A DNA stretch of 64,000 bases from Terana coerulea (taxonomy: Eukaryota; Basidiomycota; Agaricomycetes; Polyporales; Phanerochaetaceae), in NCBI GenBank assembly GCA_024811115.1, contig JAKOGH010000168.1:62001-126000 (forward strand), read 5' to 3'. Position numbers and translations under genes: made by a program. This document shows positions 21,104-32,930 of this stretch, one piece after another. Every line of letters begins with the position of its first letter. Position 1 is the first letter of the stretch. The notes beneath the pieces are model-generated. The model searched no databases, was not told the origin of the DNA, and saw nothing but the letters and a program-made list of their open reading frames with translations.

Positions 21104-24100
21104 CGACGAGGGCCGCTAGCATCTCGGCATCGCGAAGCCATCCGACGTCGAAGGTTATATTGGCAAGAAGCGGCGTAGGCTCAGAAAGGGGTCACGATGC
21201 AGCCTACCCGAGTGCCGTCGCCGCCTCGAAAGTGGCAGCCAGCCGCTACCAGAGCAAGGATGCCCGCCGATGTTGGTCACATTTGCGCAGTCCGCGTGGC
21301 ACGCCTGGGATCCCTGCCTCCCTTCTGCCCCTTGAGATCACTTCTCTGATCGCCGTGCACCGCCTCAGACGCACCGGGACGCGTCGCCATTACGGACTGC
21401 AGCGTCGCCAGTGCACGACATGAACAGGCATGGACATTGCTGGCGCTTCGTGAGCGAATCATCGCGCGGCGGGCATGTGACGGTGTCTGTCAGGGGGTGT
21501 CCGGACATGCGGGTTGCTGAGGACGTGGGTAGACGCACTGTCTATCAGCGGAGACGATCAGAATGGCAATCTTCACGGAAGCAGGGGCCGAAGGCAGACG
21601 GAATTAGACTTGCTGGAAAACGTCTAAAACAGAGGGCCACGGGATGTATGCATGCCCATTGTTGTGCGTTCGCGTCACCGGATGTGAACAAGGACGTCGG
21701 GGGCATGAGAGGTCCGATGAATACAGTTCGCCATTTTGGCATGTGAAAAGCTCTCGGAGTAGGGTGCTTGTGAAGAACGCTGCGTGGCAAGAGCTTCGTA
21801 TTCATGTTCACAGTGTGCTCAGGTCCCTATATGCACCTTCTTTAGTCCTCTTCAATGACTCTGAACGACAAAGATATGAGCACATACGTACAGCGTAGGC
21901 TATACCTCGGATGCACGCAACATAGCGCAAGGCACGACGGCGAGATGCAGGTCACCCGACTATCAACCCCAGGGTGCGATGTCTCGCTAGACCGTTCGAC
22001 GGAGCCTCATATGGCAACCTCGGATGACCATAAAACCCTTCCAATCAAATTTGCTGTGAGGCGTTTGGCCATCCTACCCGTATCGCCCTGGAAAGAACAA
22101 ATGGAAAGAAGCGGACGTGGGTGAATGGTACGACGGTCCTAGACGAGTCACGAAGGGACAAGGTCCCCGATGACCTAACCCTTGGGCCCAATAGCGATGC
22201 TGAGCTTCCATAGCGAATATCGCCTCTTCTACAGCGTCGGGATTCGGAAGAAGCCAGCCTACGGGTTGAGGAGATATCAATGAAGACTGACTTCAGAGAT
22301 CTTTGTAGTCGAGCAAGTCCAGCTCGCATGTATCCTAGGTCGGTCGCTGGGTCGCCGTGCCTCCCAGCTGAAGCGTCGCATCACCGTGTGTCGTTGCACT
22401 GAAGGCACACTCTCCACGCTCATCGAGGGCCATCCGGGACACAGCTGTTCGAGAGAGGTCCAGGGAGGAGATTCGGGCGACTCGAGTGAGAAATTGCGAG
22501 GAAAACAAGCATATTCAATTTCGAGAAGCCGTGCGCGCAAAGTCCAGGCGCCGCGCCAAAACGGCACCGCGGCGCGGCCGTCCCCGGCGACGCGTGCCGA
22601 TCCCCCCTCCGTGGCGCGATCGATCGACGGCGGGCGGGAGCAGTTGCCGCGTCTGCGCCAACGCGGCAACTCGACACGGCGTCGCGCCTGCGGCCTCGCG
22701 ACCGGCGTTCGTCCGCGGGCCTGTGCCTCGCCGCACCTCCGCCCGCCGCGGGCCCGCCGCCTCCACCTCCGCCCTGGACTGGTGGGGGACGGTGTGCGTG
22801 CTGCAGCGGGCAGGGGCACGGTGCCGAGGGGTGCGCATGGCGGTTGCACGGGCGCTGCCAGGGTAATGTATCGCCAGGCACGGTGAGCCTCGGGTGCGCG
22901 GACGCAGGAGGTCGAGGCCGCACACCATGATTGCGATAGCGTCGGGGATGCTGCCATGGGACAACAATTAATACTAGTCTTTATTTACATATATGAGATA
23001 CCGGCTATGGGCGACATGGGGAGAGGAGATGCAGTGGCGACGGTCTGGTCGAACAGGATCGCACGCGAACTTACTCGCCTCAAGTCAAAGGCTTTCGACG
23101 CGAATGTCGTGCGCGTAAGGGCCCGCCGTACGAGCAGCAGCTCCTTCCCACAACACATCTTCTAAGCTTTCCCCAGTTGGTCTTCAGCTCGATCCGGCCC
23201 TTGCTCGAACCCACGCCCTCGACCGTGACTATAGTCCTGACTTTGAATATCACCGTGGATGTTCCCAGAGGGCACGGATCGTCGTGGGTGTGTCCTTTCC
23301 TGACCATACATAGCTCTCGAGTGTGCACGGCCGGGCTGGAAATGTCCCACAGGGCCGCCAGGCTGAACGCAGGGTGCGCAGCGCGTCACGGGATGCGGAT
23401 CCCGCGGCCAGAAGCGAGCACTGAGCGATGCGGCCAGAAGGAGAGGGGAGGAGGACTGAAGTGGGCGGCCGCCGGCGATCGAACGTCGAGTGCTCTCGAA
23501 GGTGGAGCATCTGAATGTGGCGAGGCGATGGGGAGGCTGGAAGTCGACAGCTGAGGTGATGCATTCCTGGAGTTTGTGAGAGCGATGCGGCTGAGCTTCA
23601 GCGAGAGGCGGTCAGACGACGCGCCGCCTGCGCAACACTCCTCCCTTCCCACCTCCAACCATCTAATAGGTACGCACCCCTGTGACACGCCCTTCTCATC
23701 ACAGCAAAACAATGCCTGCACCGGCAAAGCCATCCGTGAGAAGGAAGAACGCAGAAACGCCGCCGGGGCGTCCTTCCGCGGGTTCCGGTGGGTTCTGCAT
23801 AATGTCAAGGTTTGGGTTCCAGTGGGCGGACGAGCGGCGGAAGGGGCTGCGTGCACGGTATGTATATGCCTTCCGCTCTGCGCGACCCCACGCGAAGCCT
23901 CGAGGCCGCCCAACAGAGGTGGTTCCTCCCAAACGGAGACACGGCACCCACACTCGCCGGGGCCCGCCGCCGGCGGCCAGTCGCTGGCGTCGCATTTGCT
24001 GGGGCGAAGGGCGCGGGTGCCGCCCGACGCACAGCGGCGCCGTTCAGAACGCTGCTGTGGAGGGGCGCGTGCCCTCCATACCGACGCTGCGCATGCTATA

Positions 24101-24262
24101 AATAGCCGATAGGCGGCGCACCTCTAGAGGCATGGGCGGCCTCGTTCGACGCAAGGTCGGTTGGGGTGGAGCCCTAGCGGCGCGCGAGGCGGAAAGACAC
24201 AGGCTGTGAATAGCGGCGAATCAGAGCGCGCGGGCGGCGGCGGGCAGATGGGGTGATGGATA
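21104..24262. other. Gene-poor stretch of about 3.2 kb
   Basis: Only GC-rich, low-information frames are open here (for example 22277-22957 minus and 23386-23913 minus). None has a recognisable domain or a consistent series of splice sites. A TATAAATA motif at 24097-24104 is followed by an ATG frame of only 25 codons. I do not support a gene in this stretch. Confidence 0.4.
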
Positions 24263-25708
24263 TCAGGAGGCACGCATCAGGCGGCACGCGGCGAGCTCGG
24301 TGAAAGTCTCCTCGACGAGCACGGCCGCCGTGCCTGGGATGGCGAGGCCTGGGCCTTGGCCTGCTGGTGGCAAGCCTTTAGGTGCACGCAGCAGTGCAAC
24401 GGCATGCAGAAGCGTCTGGAGGACGAGGGTGGCGGTCGCTCCGGAGGTATGGGCCTGCTCGCGGCGATATGCTGCGAGCTGGAGGAGCCTCGGAGAGGCT
24501 AGCCGCTTAAAACGCGAAAGTCTAACACGAGAACTAGCTGGACACAAGACGCACCATATCTGCGTCGGCGAGAATGTGCGAGAGGGACGCGCGAACTTGT
24601 ACACAGCGATAGGGTTCCGCCGGTGTCCTGCACACAGAGAGAAAGAGTTAGCCGCTCAATACACGGCGCGAGTACAACGCGCACCATACCTGTTCACAGT
24701 AAGAAGGTACGCAAGACGTGCAGGGCCACAGTAGCGAGACGCAAGCCCCATGTCTAGCTGGAAAACCGGGCAGAGCGAAACTTGCCGGGATGTGTTACGC
24801 GGCGCCGGTGGTCTCGCATACGGCGCCCCAGGACGCCGCCACAAGCGGATTCACCATCAGGGGTTTGCCGACAAAGTTTGAGGATCTCAGACTTTGCGCT
24901 TGTGGTGCTGTCGCGGCTGCCACGCCGCCAACGTCAGCGGCCCTCCGCCGAAAGAAAAGCAACGTAGGATATATGGAAATGGGGCATCAGAGTGTACGTA
25001 CGACGGCGCCAGGGCTGGGAACGTGTACGCGCGAGAGGCAATGGGGTTGCATGGAGGAAGGTAATGTGCCTGTTTATGGTGTCTGTTGGACGGGGATGTC
25101 CTCGGTACCAGCGGAGAGGAGGCAGGGGCGAGAGCCTGTTCGTGTGACGAACAAAAAGGCTGCACGTGTGAAGACGTGTTTATAGACCGCGCAGGGCAAC
25201 TGTGTTCTGTCTGCTGGCCGAGCCTTTGTACTCGCGGCGACCATGCTCGCCTCCGCGTCTGCCCTGGAAACGCAAGTCAGCGCTGAGATGAGAAGCACGA
25301 GGACGCGGACTGGGAGGACATACGAGGTAATTCGGGGCAGGCCAGGGCCGCGTTGATTTCGGCTGATGAGGACTACGTGTGCGCCACCTGCAGACGCAGA
25401 GGGAGAGGGCTGAACGATCTGCCTGGCAGAAGGGTAACTGTATGAGTAACTGCAAGCCAATCAGACGGCAGGGGAGCGTAGTGGTCTGGGCCTTGCTGAG
25501 TGCCAATGGTGTGCTCCGCTTCGGTGATTCTTGAGTCTGAGTCTGTAGGCAAAGCCTGCTGAAAGTCTGAGATTTTGAGCGTCGACGGAGAGCGTAGGGA
25601 ATATAACTGCCTAACGGTGATTTGGTTGTGTCGGTCAGCGCCAGGGGCAAGCGCGTTGTGGTCACTTGTGAGGGTGCGGGCGTCGGGTTTGATGAGATGT
25701 TGCCGCAT
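24263..25708 (-). CDS. Probable intron-rich gene of unknown function
   Basis: Exons at 24799-24916, 24690-24757, 24555-24627 and 24263-24505 can be joined in one frame by GT-AG introns of 41, 62 and 49 nt. The 62-nt intron has a CTAAC branch site. A further 85-nt intron upstream (24917-25001) has a CTGAC branch site. Pieces of the product read SEILKLCRQTPDGESACGG, LDMGLASRYCGPARLAYLLT, RCVQVRASLSHILADADMR and LVLQTLLHAVALLRAPKG. It ends AACRLMRAS. It is Leu/Ala-rich and probably helical. Upstream exons are less certain: an intron with GTATGT donor and CTGAC branch lies near 25263-25318, and an ATG frame begins at 25708. An in-frame TAG near 25373 must be spliced out or ends a separate small gene. 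No family is recognised. It is divergent from the Zn2Cys6 gene at 25970. Confidence 0.35.
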
Positions 25709-25969
25709 ATGGTTAGGCTGAGACGCGCCCTATTCAGGCCGGTCCCGCTTTGAAATCCGCGCGGGCTTCGAGGCTGGGGCATTTATCTTGGAATAGGGCA
25801 TGCAGGGCCCCTTCGGTCGCCTCCGTCTGCGCGGGCATATGTGCATGTGCTTTAGGCCTGGCTCGCCACAGCACCCTGCCCTCTTCTCCTCCAACCGCCA
25901 TCTTCCCCTACCGCACAGCGCACACGGGTGCTGTTGGCACACACCCACGCCCACAACTCATTCCTAAAC
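25709..25969. promoter_or_regulatory. Possible divergent promoter region
   Basis: 261 bp between the ATG frame at 25708 (minus) and the Zn2Cys6 start at 25970 (plus). Pyrimidine-rich sequence just before 25970 resembles a fungal 5' leader. No strong core element was found on the plus strand. Confidence 0.3.
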
Positions 25970-28900
25970 ATGTCGGGTGCTCTTCCCTTCCCCACCTCCG
26001 ACAACCGCTCGCAGCCCTCCGCCGCCACCGTCTACCACCCCGCCGCGTACGCCTACCACGACGACCGCGACGCCCAGCGCGCACCGCACCCCCACCGCCC
26101 GCTGCACCATGCGTCCGTGACAGGCACCAGGGCGGCAGACATGGGATATCTCCCAACCCCAGACGCGCGCGGTTCCCTCGGCGGACAGACCGATCAGGAA
26201 AGACCCACGCATGTCTCCCAGGACTATTACTCCTCTGCGCCCTACCGCGACCAGTACCACCCGCCGAACATGTACTCGAGCTCCGAGGACTCGACCCTCG
26301 GCGCATACACCTCCAGGTCCTACGCAGCAGCGCGCGCCGATGCGCACTCCCTGGCGTCGCACTCGAGTACGTCGCGTTCTCCGCCGCCCGTGGACCCAGA
26401 GGCACTACCGGCCGTACAGGAGGAGGAGGAGGAACATGCGCCCCGCAAGTCCGCCGGCAAACGTCGCGAGAAGCCGCACATTGAGCTCTCTGCTGATCAG
26501 CCCTTGACCACGCAGGGGAAGCAGCGGGCCAGGGTCTATGTCGCATGCGTACAATGGTAAGTACTCGCTATATGCGCATATAGCCTCGTCTGACGCCTTC
26601 ACCAGCCGTACACGAAAGATACGCTGCGACGGGGCGAAGCCTATCTGCCACAACTGCTCGCGTCGCGTTGCGAGCGGGTCGGAGGAGCTTACGCCCTGCG
26701 CGTACGACGCCGCGCCAAAGCGTCGAGGACCAGACAAGAACCCCGGCTCACGTCAGCGGCTGCCCGCCGGGGATACGACCACGGACGGCGGCAAGGTGCG
26801 GCGCAGGCGCAGGCGGAACACCGGGCCCGCTGACGTGCCCAGAGACGACAGAGAGGGGCCCAGAGAGCCCCCGCGCGGCAGGATTCCCATGGCTGCGCAC
26901 GGCGCGTCCCAGCACGCCTCGAGCGAGCACTTTCTTCCCGCCGGCAACGCGCGCGAGCCCGAGCCGAATGTCCCACACGCCCGTCCCTCTGCGCACCTGC
27001 CGCCGGCGTACGGCCTCGAGGGCTTCGCGCACGCGGGGCCCAGCCGCGGCATGCGGCCGCCCGAGGCCTACCGTGCGCCGCCGCAGCACGAGCTCGCGGA
27101 GGCCGTGGAGGGGCTGCAGCAGGCCCCGCACGCGCCCGCGGCTTCGCTGAGGGGCATCAGCCACCCGTCCAATAGCCTCCAACGCCTCATTACTGTGTCC
27201 GAGGCCCCGTATCCCCATACGCAGGTGCGTCTCTCGCCCACTCTGTTACTCTATCGTGCGCGCGATGCTCCGCCCGAGGAAGCCCTGCTGCTTTGGGCGG
27301 CGCGAGCGCAGGCTGACGTGCCTTTCCTGCCTCCAGGTCCCACTACACCTTTCACCCACGCAGCAGCAATACTCCCCCGTGGCGGGCTCCGCGCACGGCG
27401 GCCTCGGCAGCCTGCCGTACTCTGCTTACGCGCACACGCCCGCCTCCGCGGGCCCCGTTGCCACGCACGGCGGCCGCGGCGAGTATGAGTACGACGAGGA
27501 GATCGAGCGCAAGCCCGAGCTCGGCGCGGAGCCATCGCTGCAGCTCTCGCGCGACACGTGGTGGGACGCGCTCCTCTCGCTCTACGGCGCGCACGCGCAT
27601 CCAGGCGTGCCGCACGGTGCGGCGCTCACGCCCGGCCTGCGCGAGTCGCTCGCGCAGCAGGTGGCGGGCGACATGCGCTTCCTGTTCCGCGCGAGCAACT
27701 ACTGGTTCTCGTTCTTCCACGTCCCGCGCTTCTTCGCGCGGCTGCTCGACCCGCGGAAGCGGGCGACGCTCCAGCCGGGCTTCGTCCTCGCCGCCCTCGC
27801 GGTCGCGAACTTCATCCGGAGCAGCGAGCAGGAGGAGGGCGCGGCGGGGCGCGCGTGGGCCCTCACGCTGCTCGATGAGGCGCAGGCGAGCTTGGAGGCC
27901 AGCATCAATTCACGCTGGGTTGACGAGAGCCTCGTGCAGGCCGCCTGGGTGCGTCCCCGCCGTCAACTCCTTACATCTCGCTACTGACATGGTTTTCGCA
28001 CCAGCTCATCGCGTTTTTCGAGATCTCGGCGCACCCGCTGCACAGCGCGCTGCGGGTGCGCTCCGCGCTACGGATCCTCGACTCGCTCATCCGGAGCCTC
28101 GCCATGAACGCGCTGGACCGCAACGACCGCCGCGCGTCGCGTTTCCTCGCGCGTGCGGTGCCGACGGTCGCGTCGCCGCCGCCGATGGTGGAGTATCCCG
28201 CGCACGGCGCAGCGCCGGGCCCCACGTGGGACATCCCGCCAGCACACGCCCACGCACTGGCGGGCCACGGCGGCCCCGCGCACACCCACGCCCACACGCT
28301 CTCGAGCCAGCGGACGGGCGCGGCGGGCGACTGCATGTGCAAGGCGTACACGCTCGGCAGCAACTGGAGCCACGCGCAGGAGCTGACGCCGCTGTGGCTG
28401 ATGACGCCCGCGTGGAACGACGAGGCGGACGAGGCGGAGGTGCGGCGCGAGGAGTGCCGGCGCGTCGTGTGGAGCGCGGTGACGATGGTCGCGGGCTACA
28501 CGAGCTTCACGGCGGCGAGCAACGCGACGCCGAACATGGAGCTCTGGCTCATGGAGCCCGCCAACGTGCGTGTCCCTTCCTTCCCGTCTCTCTCCGCCCT
28601 CCGCGAGCGCGCGCTGACGGTGTGTGCGGCGGCAGTACGTGCTGCTCTTCCCGGGCGAGGGCCTCGCGCCGCGCGGCGGCAGCGGCAGTGGTAATGGCGG
28701 CGGCAGCGGCGCGGGCAAGGAGAGCGTGTGGGCGCTGTACATGCGCACGATGCTGCTGTGGCACGCGTGCGTGCAGATGCGCTGGGACGCGCACCGGCCG
28801 GACGCGGAGAAGGCGACGTTCGCGGTCAACGCGTGGCTCGAGATCGACCGCATCGAGGACGCGCTCGACGCACACACCTGCGGCGTCGAGCGCGCGTTCC

Positions 28901-29685
28901 TCTTCCAGGGCCGCGAGTACCTGTTCAAGTGAGTCCGTCCGTGTGTGCGGCGTGTGTGGCGACGAGGGGCTGACGCGCGGCAGCTCGCGGATGTGCATCA
29001 GCTTTGAGTTCCAGCGGTTCATCCCCAGCGCGACTGCGTGAGTGCCCGCCTGTGACGTACCCTCACCAGCTTGCCACTAACGACGGCGCGCAGGAACGCG
29101 AACCTCATCTTCCATCGGCAGAAGGCGGAAGACTGGCGTACGTCCCCCTCCCCCCCTCCGTTGTCCCCCGCACGGTGCTGACCGCAGCCGCACGCACAGT
29201 GAAGCACCAGGCCTCAGTCGCGAAGCGCGCCATGTTCGGGCTGCAGACGATCACGGGCCAGCCGAACGTCGCGCTCGCGCGGCGGCCGTTCTTCGTGTTC
29301 TGGTTCATGTCCCAGGTCGCGCGCGCGCTGCTGCTCTGGGGCTGCGACCGCACGCTGACGGTCGCGCTCGAGGTCGCGAAGGCGCTCCTGCCGCCGATCG
29401 AGTTCCTCATGAGCATGTGGCCGTGTCCCGGTGAGTGGCCCCGTTCGCTGTGTGTCGTCGGTGAGGGAAGGGCGCTGACGCGGCCGTCGGTGTCGTCGTC
29501 GCCGGGGGACAGAGCAGCAGACGCGCTACCGCGACCTCCGCCTCGCGCTCGACCGCGCGTGCTACACCGCCGGCATCCCGCCGCCGTCGCCCCACGCCGG
29601 CCGCTCGAACCACCCAAACCACGCAAATCACACCAACCACGCAGGCCACCAGGGCGCGCAGATGTCTCTCCCTTCCGCCTCCTAG
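25970..29685 (+). CDS. Zn2Cys6 transcription factor with long disordered N-terminus
   Basis: The start is MSGALPFPTSDNRSQPSAAT. A His/Pro/Ser-rich region of about 180 residues precedes the zinc cluster. The cluster is split by an intron within its second cysteine codon: RVYVACVQ then CRTRKIRCDGAKPICHNC, and finally TPCAYDAAPKRRGPDKN. The fungal-specific domain includes DTWWDALLSLYGAH, ASNYWFSFFHVPRFFARLLD, ESLVQAAWLIAFFEISAHPL and EECRRVVWSAVTMVAGYTSF. The last exons read NLIFHRQKAEDW and RRPFFVFWFMSQVARALLLW. The C-terminus ends in an Asn-His repeat (NHPNHANHTNHAGHQ) then MSLPSAS. The TRKIRCDG and KRRGPDKNPGSR features match a widespread basidiomycete Zn2Cys6 group; target genes are unknown. 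The coding sequence is very GC-rich, which opens long false frames on both strands. Confidence 0.88.
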
Positions 29686-30461
29686 TTTCCCTTCCCTCAC
29701 CTCTTAGAACCTCCTCTCATTCTCCATTTTCTGGGTGTTTCCCGTCGGTATACCAGCAAGCTCCACGCAGTCGTTCCCAGCCGCAAGTCGCCCCATGTTG
29801 TAGTTTTAGTCCACTCCTCCCGTTGCATTCCGTACATGTCCAGACGATGTTGTATCAAATATTGCACCTCTTCCGAGATTGACTTTCCCTGTAGTGTACC
29901 TACCGCGCTGCCTTAGTAGAAATGTTCACCGCGTACAGGCGTTGTGTATGCCGTCAGTGGTGGCTCGGTAGACCTGGGCGCTATTAGCGTCATTGATAGC
30001 CTCAGGGCAGTGCTACTTGGATTCGCGCTGGATTCACGCGTCCGTGGCTGAACTGGTAGAAATTTGCGACAAGTGGGCCCACGCTTGGTTATGTGTCTAG
30101 TCATGTATTTGATAAAGAGCAGCTCATCTGCCTTATATTGATGCGCAATGCTGGCGACGTGCTTTCCTGCATTGCTGCCACCACGGCAAACTATGCATTT
30201 ACGTTACAGTGCATAGCACGACGGTACGGTGCAATATTAATATTGGCTTCCAAGCTCCAAATAATTAAGCTTCCCAATAGATTAATGTGAAAATGGTCAG
30301 CCCAGTACTTGCTCGCGTCTCGCTCATGCAAAACCGCCACGGTAATTGTAGCACCCAAGTTTCCGTTTACGGGCTCAAAGGCTGGAGGCAGCCTGGATTC
30401 TGGCTCTCCAGAGCCGACTGGTAAGAAGAAGGGTAAAAAAAAACATTTGGAGGAAAACAAA
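29686..30461. other. Intergenic between Zn2Cys6 gene and tRNA-Glu
   Basis: About 775 bp holding the 3' end of the transcription factor gene and the downstream flank of the tRNA. AT content rises sharply after 30080. A short A-run (30436-30443) just past the tRNA appears as T residues on the tRNA strand and can serve as its pol III terminator. Confidence 0.5.
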
Positions 30462-30546
30462 TTCCGACACGGGGAATTGAACCCCGGGCTATCGCGACTC
30501 AAATTCGCATGAGAGGCGATAATGTTAGCCACTACACCATATCGGA
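30462..30546 (-). tRNA. tRNA-Glu (anticodon CTC) with a 13-nt intron
   Basis: On the minus strand the acceptor stem TCCGATA pairs with TGTCGGA at the 3' end. The D-arm contains GGTGTAGTGGCTAAC and the T-arm is GGGGTTCAATTCCCC. The anticodon loop reads CTCTCA, then 13 extra bases, then C and the closing stem. This places a 13-nt intron one base 3' of the anticodon, the standard position. Removing it leaves 72 nt with a normal cloverleaf. The discriminator base is A. It decodes GAG codons. No CCA is encoded, as expected in eukaryotes. Confidence 0.92.
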
Positions 30547-30990
30547 CACCGTTTGGATGGGAGCTTGTGATGTTTATACACCAATACGCGTAACTGTTTA
30601 CACCCCTTCCCTCAGGCTTTCCGGCTTTGCGAACTTGAAAGTAAGTCACTACGTAGGAACTAAATACAAGACACGACAGGGTGACTGGTTATAGTTGCGT
30701 ACGGAGAGTGACCCTGAAGCAAGACTTTGGCAAGGCTCATAGAGTGCAGCCTTCGCGTGTCTTAAGGCTTGAGGTCACTATTTCAAGTTGTTGGAATTAC
30801 TTAAGATGAGTTTCGAGTCTCAATAATACTATGCAACAAGTCGAAATAAGCTACACTCAAAGGTCTGAAGGCCATTGTATTTATTATACTGCGTGGCGTT
30901 GTGCTAAATCCTCGTGCGCAGAGTCTGGCTCAATTCACGGATCCGTTCATTGCTCCTTCCTGGCTTTTTATTCGTGCACTACCAGTGTGG
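30547..30990. other. Intergenic, 444 bp
   Basis: AT-rich sequence between the tRNA and the stop codon of the questin-oxidase-like gene. I see no gene or repeat in it. Confidence 0.5.
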
Positions 30991-32930
30991 TCATAGTTCA
31001 CCAAAGAACCCGGGCAAAAGGTCCCAGTGGTTCCGCTTCTCACCCTCGCGCATCCACCCAAGCCTATCCGCCGTCAGGCCCGCCGCCCGCACGAACAGCG
31101 TCCCGTCCAGCACCGCCTCGCCGCCGTCCAAGCTGAGCCCCTTGTCCGCGAAATGGCCGGCCGGGGTGCCGCCGTAGAGCTGCGCAAAGTGGTAGAGCGC
31201 GCGCTGCGCCTTGCAGAGGTGCTCGTCCGGGGTGGACGAGCGTCGTCTGTACGATGTTCAGCCACGCGTTCGGCGTGTGAGACGGCTCGAGCGTCCCTTC
31301 GACCGGCGCGGCGAGCGAGGAGGCGGGCGGCGGCGCGCTGGGCGTTGCGCTCGTCGCGGCGTAGAAGTCGGCGATGACCAGCGGCGGGCGGCCGCGAACG
31401 ATGTAGACGACGAGGGCGGAGATGAAGTAAGTTTTGAGGAGCAGCGCGGCGGACTCCAGGCTGACAGTGTTGAGGATCGACGAGGTCATGAGCGCAGATG
31501 TGACCAGATGCATGCTGTCGAACGACACATCAGTCGAAAGCCGGTGACAATGGTAGTAAACAGGGCGCACTAGAAGAAGTCTCCATTGAACTGCTTCCGC
31601 TCATCGCCGCTCAGCTTCTTGCCAGCAACACCGGCGGCACCGTAGATAACGGTGCCCAGCCAGATGAGCTCCTCAAACTTTTGCTTGATGACGTTCCGAT
31701 CTGCGCTGACAGTCGTCGTCCACGGTCCAGCTTCCTCAAGCAGCTTCTTTCCGACCAGCCGTACCACTCTGTCAAGCGGATTCTCGCCAACGGCAAATTG
31801 TTCCGGCTTCTCCCTAGGAATGAAGAAGGCTGGATCTTTGGAGATGCGGAAAAGAATGCTGAGGGCGTGCGGACCAGCAAGGCTGGAGGAGGGGTTTGTT
31901 GGAGAGATCACCAAGTTGCTCAGCTTCGATACAAGACCGCCTGTGGCAGAGGCCCAGAGATCCGGAGTCCATATGGATTCGACTTCACTCGGCTGGTTAG
32001 CGGCTTGCGCAAGGCCTGCCATCACACCACGGAGTGAGTCGAAAGGGAAGAGAAAGCTCAAGTCAGTCGCGAACCTTCAGCAATCAAGCCCGGGAGATTG
32101 AACTCCGCGCCGTAGCCGGTATGGATGAGTGGGTGCAAGAAACCACCGAGGTAGCGGCTGAGCATGAATGGTTTCTTCCCGTTCTTCCCGGGCACAAGGT
32201 TGGCATCCACCGCGAAGACGTAGTCTTCGAGTACGGACTGGATCGCATTTCCAGAGCGCGAGAGCAGGATCCTGGAGAAGAAATTGACATATGCCTGGTA
32301 GTACCTAGCTTGTAGATGAGTGGATGAACGTCCATTTGAGGGTTGGCCGCTGCTAACCGTTCGTCACCGAGGAACTCTTTCCAGTTGGTCTCGTCAATCA
32401 CAAGCTTGGCGTGCTCCTTGCCAGCCTCAGGAGCCTCCGGAGAGGGGAACGCAGGCCTCTGATAGACAACATGTGTCTGATACGCGCCCTCAATAACAGG
32501 TTTGCTAGCGCCCATGGCATAAATCGCTAGTAGGTGGTGAGAAGCATGGCTGTAGAACACACACGTGCGTAAGCACACTTGGTTATAGAATAAGGAGGAT
32601 AACGAACTTGTGGAACATCCTGTCGTTGAAGAAAATATGCCATTTCTGGTGATTGTCCTTGAGAACAGCAAGCAAGGCATCGGTAGACTCCTTGGTCCAG
32701 CCCGCATGCCAGGCAGGAGGGGGGACCACAGTGCTGGGAAAATCAGAGACGGGCCGAGGGAACAAAGCGTCGAGCTGCTCGAGGAGTGGCTTCCATGGTA
32801 GCTTTGCGAGTGATAGATTGTTGTGGGTGGTTCCGAGTATGAGAGAAAAAGCCTTTAGCTTTGCATAGTGGTTTATATAGTATACGCTGTCGGGTGACGT
32901 ATGAGCACATTTGCATCTCGCTGCGGTCAT
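30991..32930 (-). CDS. Questin-oxidase-like protein
   Basis: The N-terminal conserved block is VVPPPAWHAGWTKESTDALL then DNHQKWHIFFNDRMFHN. Next come HHLLAIYAMGASKPVIEGAY, QTHVVYQRPAFPSPEAPEAG and HPLIHTGYGAEFNLPGLIAE, all typical of the questin oxidase-like family (AflY, MdpL, HypX relatives). Later exons hold HLVTSALMTSSILNTVSLES and RPPLVIADFYAATSATPS. It ends HWDLLPGFFGEL. Characterised relatives perform Baeyer-Villiger-type ring opening in aromatic polyketide pathways, but many fungal members are uncharacterised and no polyketide synthase lies nearby. The only in-frame ATG before the conserved block is at 32930, upstream of the likely TATA box. A well placed ATG near 32797 is out of frame (see findings). 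Confidence 0.8.
32872..32879 (-). promoter_or_regulatory. TATA box of the questin-oxidase-like gene
   Basis: TATATAAA on the minus strand. It lies about 75 bp before an ATG in a good context (ACCATGG) near 32797, which suggests that transcription starts inside the currently assumed coding span. Confidence 0.5.

Noticed and set aside
22277..22957. A 226-codon minus-strand frame in the gene-poor stretch
   Set aside because: Composition follows GC content, there is no hydrophobic core or motif, and nearby frames of similar length exist in all phases.
24097..24199. TATAAATA motif followed by a short ATG frame on the plus strand
   Set aside because: The frame has only 25 codons, no homology and no splice donor that extends it; kept only as a note on the gene-poor stretch.
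28068..28928. A 286-codon minus-strand frame
   Set aside because: It is antisense to the same Zn2Cys6 gene, rich in Arg/His/Pro, and shows no family resemblance.
27458..29041. A 527-codon plus-strand frame, extremely Arg/Ala-rich
   Set aside because: It overlaps the second Zn2Cys6 gene in another phase. It arises because GC-rich codons leave few stops; it has no domain and crosses several introns of the real gene.
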